Of a DNA stretch of 64,000 nt, positions 62,678 to 64,000 are shown piece by piece. This DNA comes from Flagellimonas hymeniacidonis. GTDB taxonomy: Bacteria; Bacteroidota; Bacteroidia; Flavobacteriales; Flavobacteriaceae. The notes beneath the pieces are model-generated. The model ran no database searches, was not told where the DNA came from, and saw nothing but the letters and a program-made list of their open reading frames with translations. Made by a program: the position numbers and the translations under genes. The stretch lies in NCBI RefSeq assembly GCF_008040165.1, contig NZ_VRUR01000002.1, forward strand, positions 558,001-622,000, in the 5' to 3' direction. How positions within the stretch are numbered: the stretch's first letter is position 1; each line of letters starts with the position of its first letter.

Positions 62678-63379
62678 ATGAGAGTTGATATACTTACAAA
62701 GAGTGAAAACCGAGAGGTGCAAAAGGAGGTAATTTCCAAGTTGCGAGATTTGATAACTTATAAAAATCTAGAACCTGGAGACAAATTACCTTCAGAAAGA
62801 ATGCTTTCCGAAAAATTCGGTGTGAGTAGAAGCAATGTCAGGGAAGTTATTCAAAAATTGGAATTTTTTGGCATTCTAAAATCCAGGCCCCAAAGTGGGA
62901 CTTTTATAGCGGATATAGGACAAATTGCCATGAGCGGTATGATGGATGATATCTTAAGGTTGGAAGACCCCGACTTTAAGTCTTTGGTAGAAACACGAAT
63001 CCTCTTAGAGCTTAAAACGGTACGTTTGGCTTCTTTAAGAAGGACAGATGAAGATTTAGCAAAAATGAGGCATGCTTTGGATGCATACAAGGAAAAGGTC
63101 TTGAATGGGCGAGATGCTGTAGAAGAAGATTTATTGTTTCACTTGGCCATAGCACAAGCAAGCAAAAATAGCACCATGAACACGTTCATGTTGATTATTA
63201 CCCCGGAGATTATTACAAATTTTGAAAAATACCATGTCTGTGATGCCAATCTCTCGTTAAAGGGAATTCAAGAACACGAAGATATTTATGAAGCTATAAA
63301 AGAACAAGATCCAAAAAAGGCCAAAGAAAAAATGAAGGCGCATTTTAAAATCTTGTATCAGTATTGCTATAACATTTAA
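62678..63379 (+). CDS. FadR-type GntR-family regulator of the alginate locus
   Basis: A 233-residue protein with a GntR winged helix (about 10-80; PGDKLPSERMLSEKFGVSRSN, VREVIQKLEFFGILKSRPQSG) and a C-terminal all-helical FCD effector domain (about 95-230). FCD regulators of uronate pathways bind a keto-deoxy-sugar acid and release DNA. With operator copies at its own promoter and at the two lyase promoters, it is the obvious local repressor of alginate use; binding is inference. It lies between the lyases and a permease. Confidence 0.92.
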   Translation: MRVDILTKSENREVQKEVISKLRDLITYKNLEPGDKLPSERMLSEKFGVSRSNVREVIQKLEFFGILKSRPQSGTFIADIGQIAMSGMMDDILRLEDPDFKSLVETRILLELKTVRLASLRRTDEDLAKMRHALDAYKEKVLNGRDAVEEDLLFHLAIAQASKNSTMNTFMLIITPEIITNFEKYHVCDANLSLKGIQEHEDIYEAIKEQDPKKAKEKMKAHFKILYQYCYNI

Positions 63380-63607
63380 AGATTAATATTAGAGGTAAAA
63401 CAAAATTGCACGCTTTTGTTTTTACTGTTTTGAAATATTTGGAGGGAAGAAGAATTGAACAAAATACGATGGCAACTCCTTTTAATGAATAGGGTTTACA
63501 TATCAAGTTTAAGTTCCAAAAGTGTTTTGCGAAAAGGATGGGTTTCAATATGAACCATTTTGCCTTTAAGAAAAACCCTTGTCAATACTTCCTTAAAACT
63601 TAAAAAA

Positions 63608-64000
63608 ATGAAATTAAAAGGCTTAAGGTGGTGGGTAATAGCATTGATTTGCATTGCCACCGTAATCAATTACATTGATAGAACCGCATTTGGCGTAATG
63701 TGGCCGGAAATGGGTAAAGACCTAGGTATGGATGAGTCAGATTATGCGGTCATGCTGAATGTTTTTATGGTAACCTATGCCTTAGGCAAGTTTTTATCAG
63801 GTAAACTCTACGATAAAATTGGCACGCGATTAGGTTTTGTGTTTTCAATTACACTTTGGTCTGCAGCAGCGGTACTGCATGCTTTTGCAAGAGGCTTGGT
63901 ATCACTCTCGGTGGTTAGGGCCATGCTTGGTTTAGGTGAGGCCGGAAATTGGCCAGGTGCAGTGAAGAGTAATGGCGAATGGTTTCCGATAAAAGAACGA
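63608..64000 (+). CDS. MFS permease, hexuronate-transporter type (N-terminal part, cut by window edge)
   Basis: From the ATG at 63608 the frame stays open to the window edge (131 residues). RWWVIALICIATVINYIDRTAFGVMWPEM is the opening of the ExuT/GudP anion:cation-symporter group, with GLGEAGNWPGAVKSNGEWFP near residue 110 as the matching signature. It probably takes up uronate or DEH into the cytosol. The 228-base gap before it shows no operator copy. Confidence 0.88.
   Translation, partial: MKLKGLRWWVIALICIATVINYIDRTAFGVMWPEMGKDLGMDESDYAVMLNVFMVTYALGKFLSGKLYDKIGTRLGFVFSITLWSAAAVLHAFARGLVSLSVVRAMLGLGEAGNWPGAVKSNGEWFPIKER

Overview
The window comes from a marine, gliding member of the Flavobacteriaceae (Bacteroidota). 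The signs are two SusC/SusD pairs, many lipoproteins with an S-C or G-C lipobox, TAnnTTTG promoter boxes, a giant SprB-repeat adhesin with a type IX secretion C-terminus, a TPR hybrid histidine kinase with an AraC output domain, and an alginate-lyase locus. No gene was identified by database search; all calls rest on motifs and family resemblance read from the sequence. Region 1 (1-12.4 kb) is an amino-sugar / peptidoglycan-fragment locus: a GH3 N-acetylglucosaminidase-like enzyme (cut by the window edge), an AmpG-like permease, a DUF187 glycosidase-like lipoprotein, SusD and SusC, two paralogous DeoR-type repressors, a NagB-PIG-L fusion, and MurQ. Together they suggest outer-membrane uptake, inner-membrane import and cytosolic conversion of MurNAc/GlcNAc compounds to fructose-6-phosphate. 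Region 2 (12.4-22.5 kb) holds a PQQ-type sugar dehydrogenase lipoprotein, a 2773-residue SprB-like adhesin and a small unknown protein. Region 3 (22.6-37.35 kb) is a probable 14.7-kb integrated element at the 3' end of tRNA-Pro(GGG). It has a tyrosine integrase, a BfmA/BtgA-like mobilisation protein, short repeats at both ends, and unusual cargo: a TPR hybrid sensor kinase, candidate 21-bp tandem binding sites, a fatty-acid-hydroxylase/NHL fusion, four NHL-propeller lipoproteins (three with an IPT/TIG domain), a small membrane protein, a P-loop kinase and a homocysteine S-methyltransferase-family protein. This cargo is my best candidate for an undescribed system. Region 4 (37.3-49.1 kb) is chromosomal background with Dps, a secreted beta-carbonic anhydrase, a GH28 enzyme, a minus-strand cluster (LysR, DUF5916 outer-membrane protein, small membrane protein, ACT-domain protein, GNAT, PanE-like reductase) and three decayed small genes. 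Region 5 (49.1-64 kb) is an alginate utilisation locus: RraA-like and TIM-barrel proteins divergent from a tandem PL7 lyase and KdgF, then SusC, SusD, a PKD lipoprotein, two more PL7 lyases, a FadR-type GntR regulator and the start of a hexuronate-type MFS permease. A shared TGGTTAACCA-centred operator lies at three promoters of this locus, two of them overlapping a recognisable promoter box, pointing to one local repressor regulon that includes the regulator itself.
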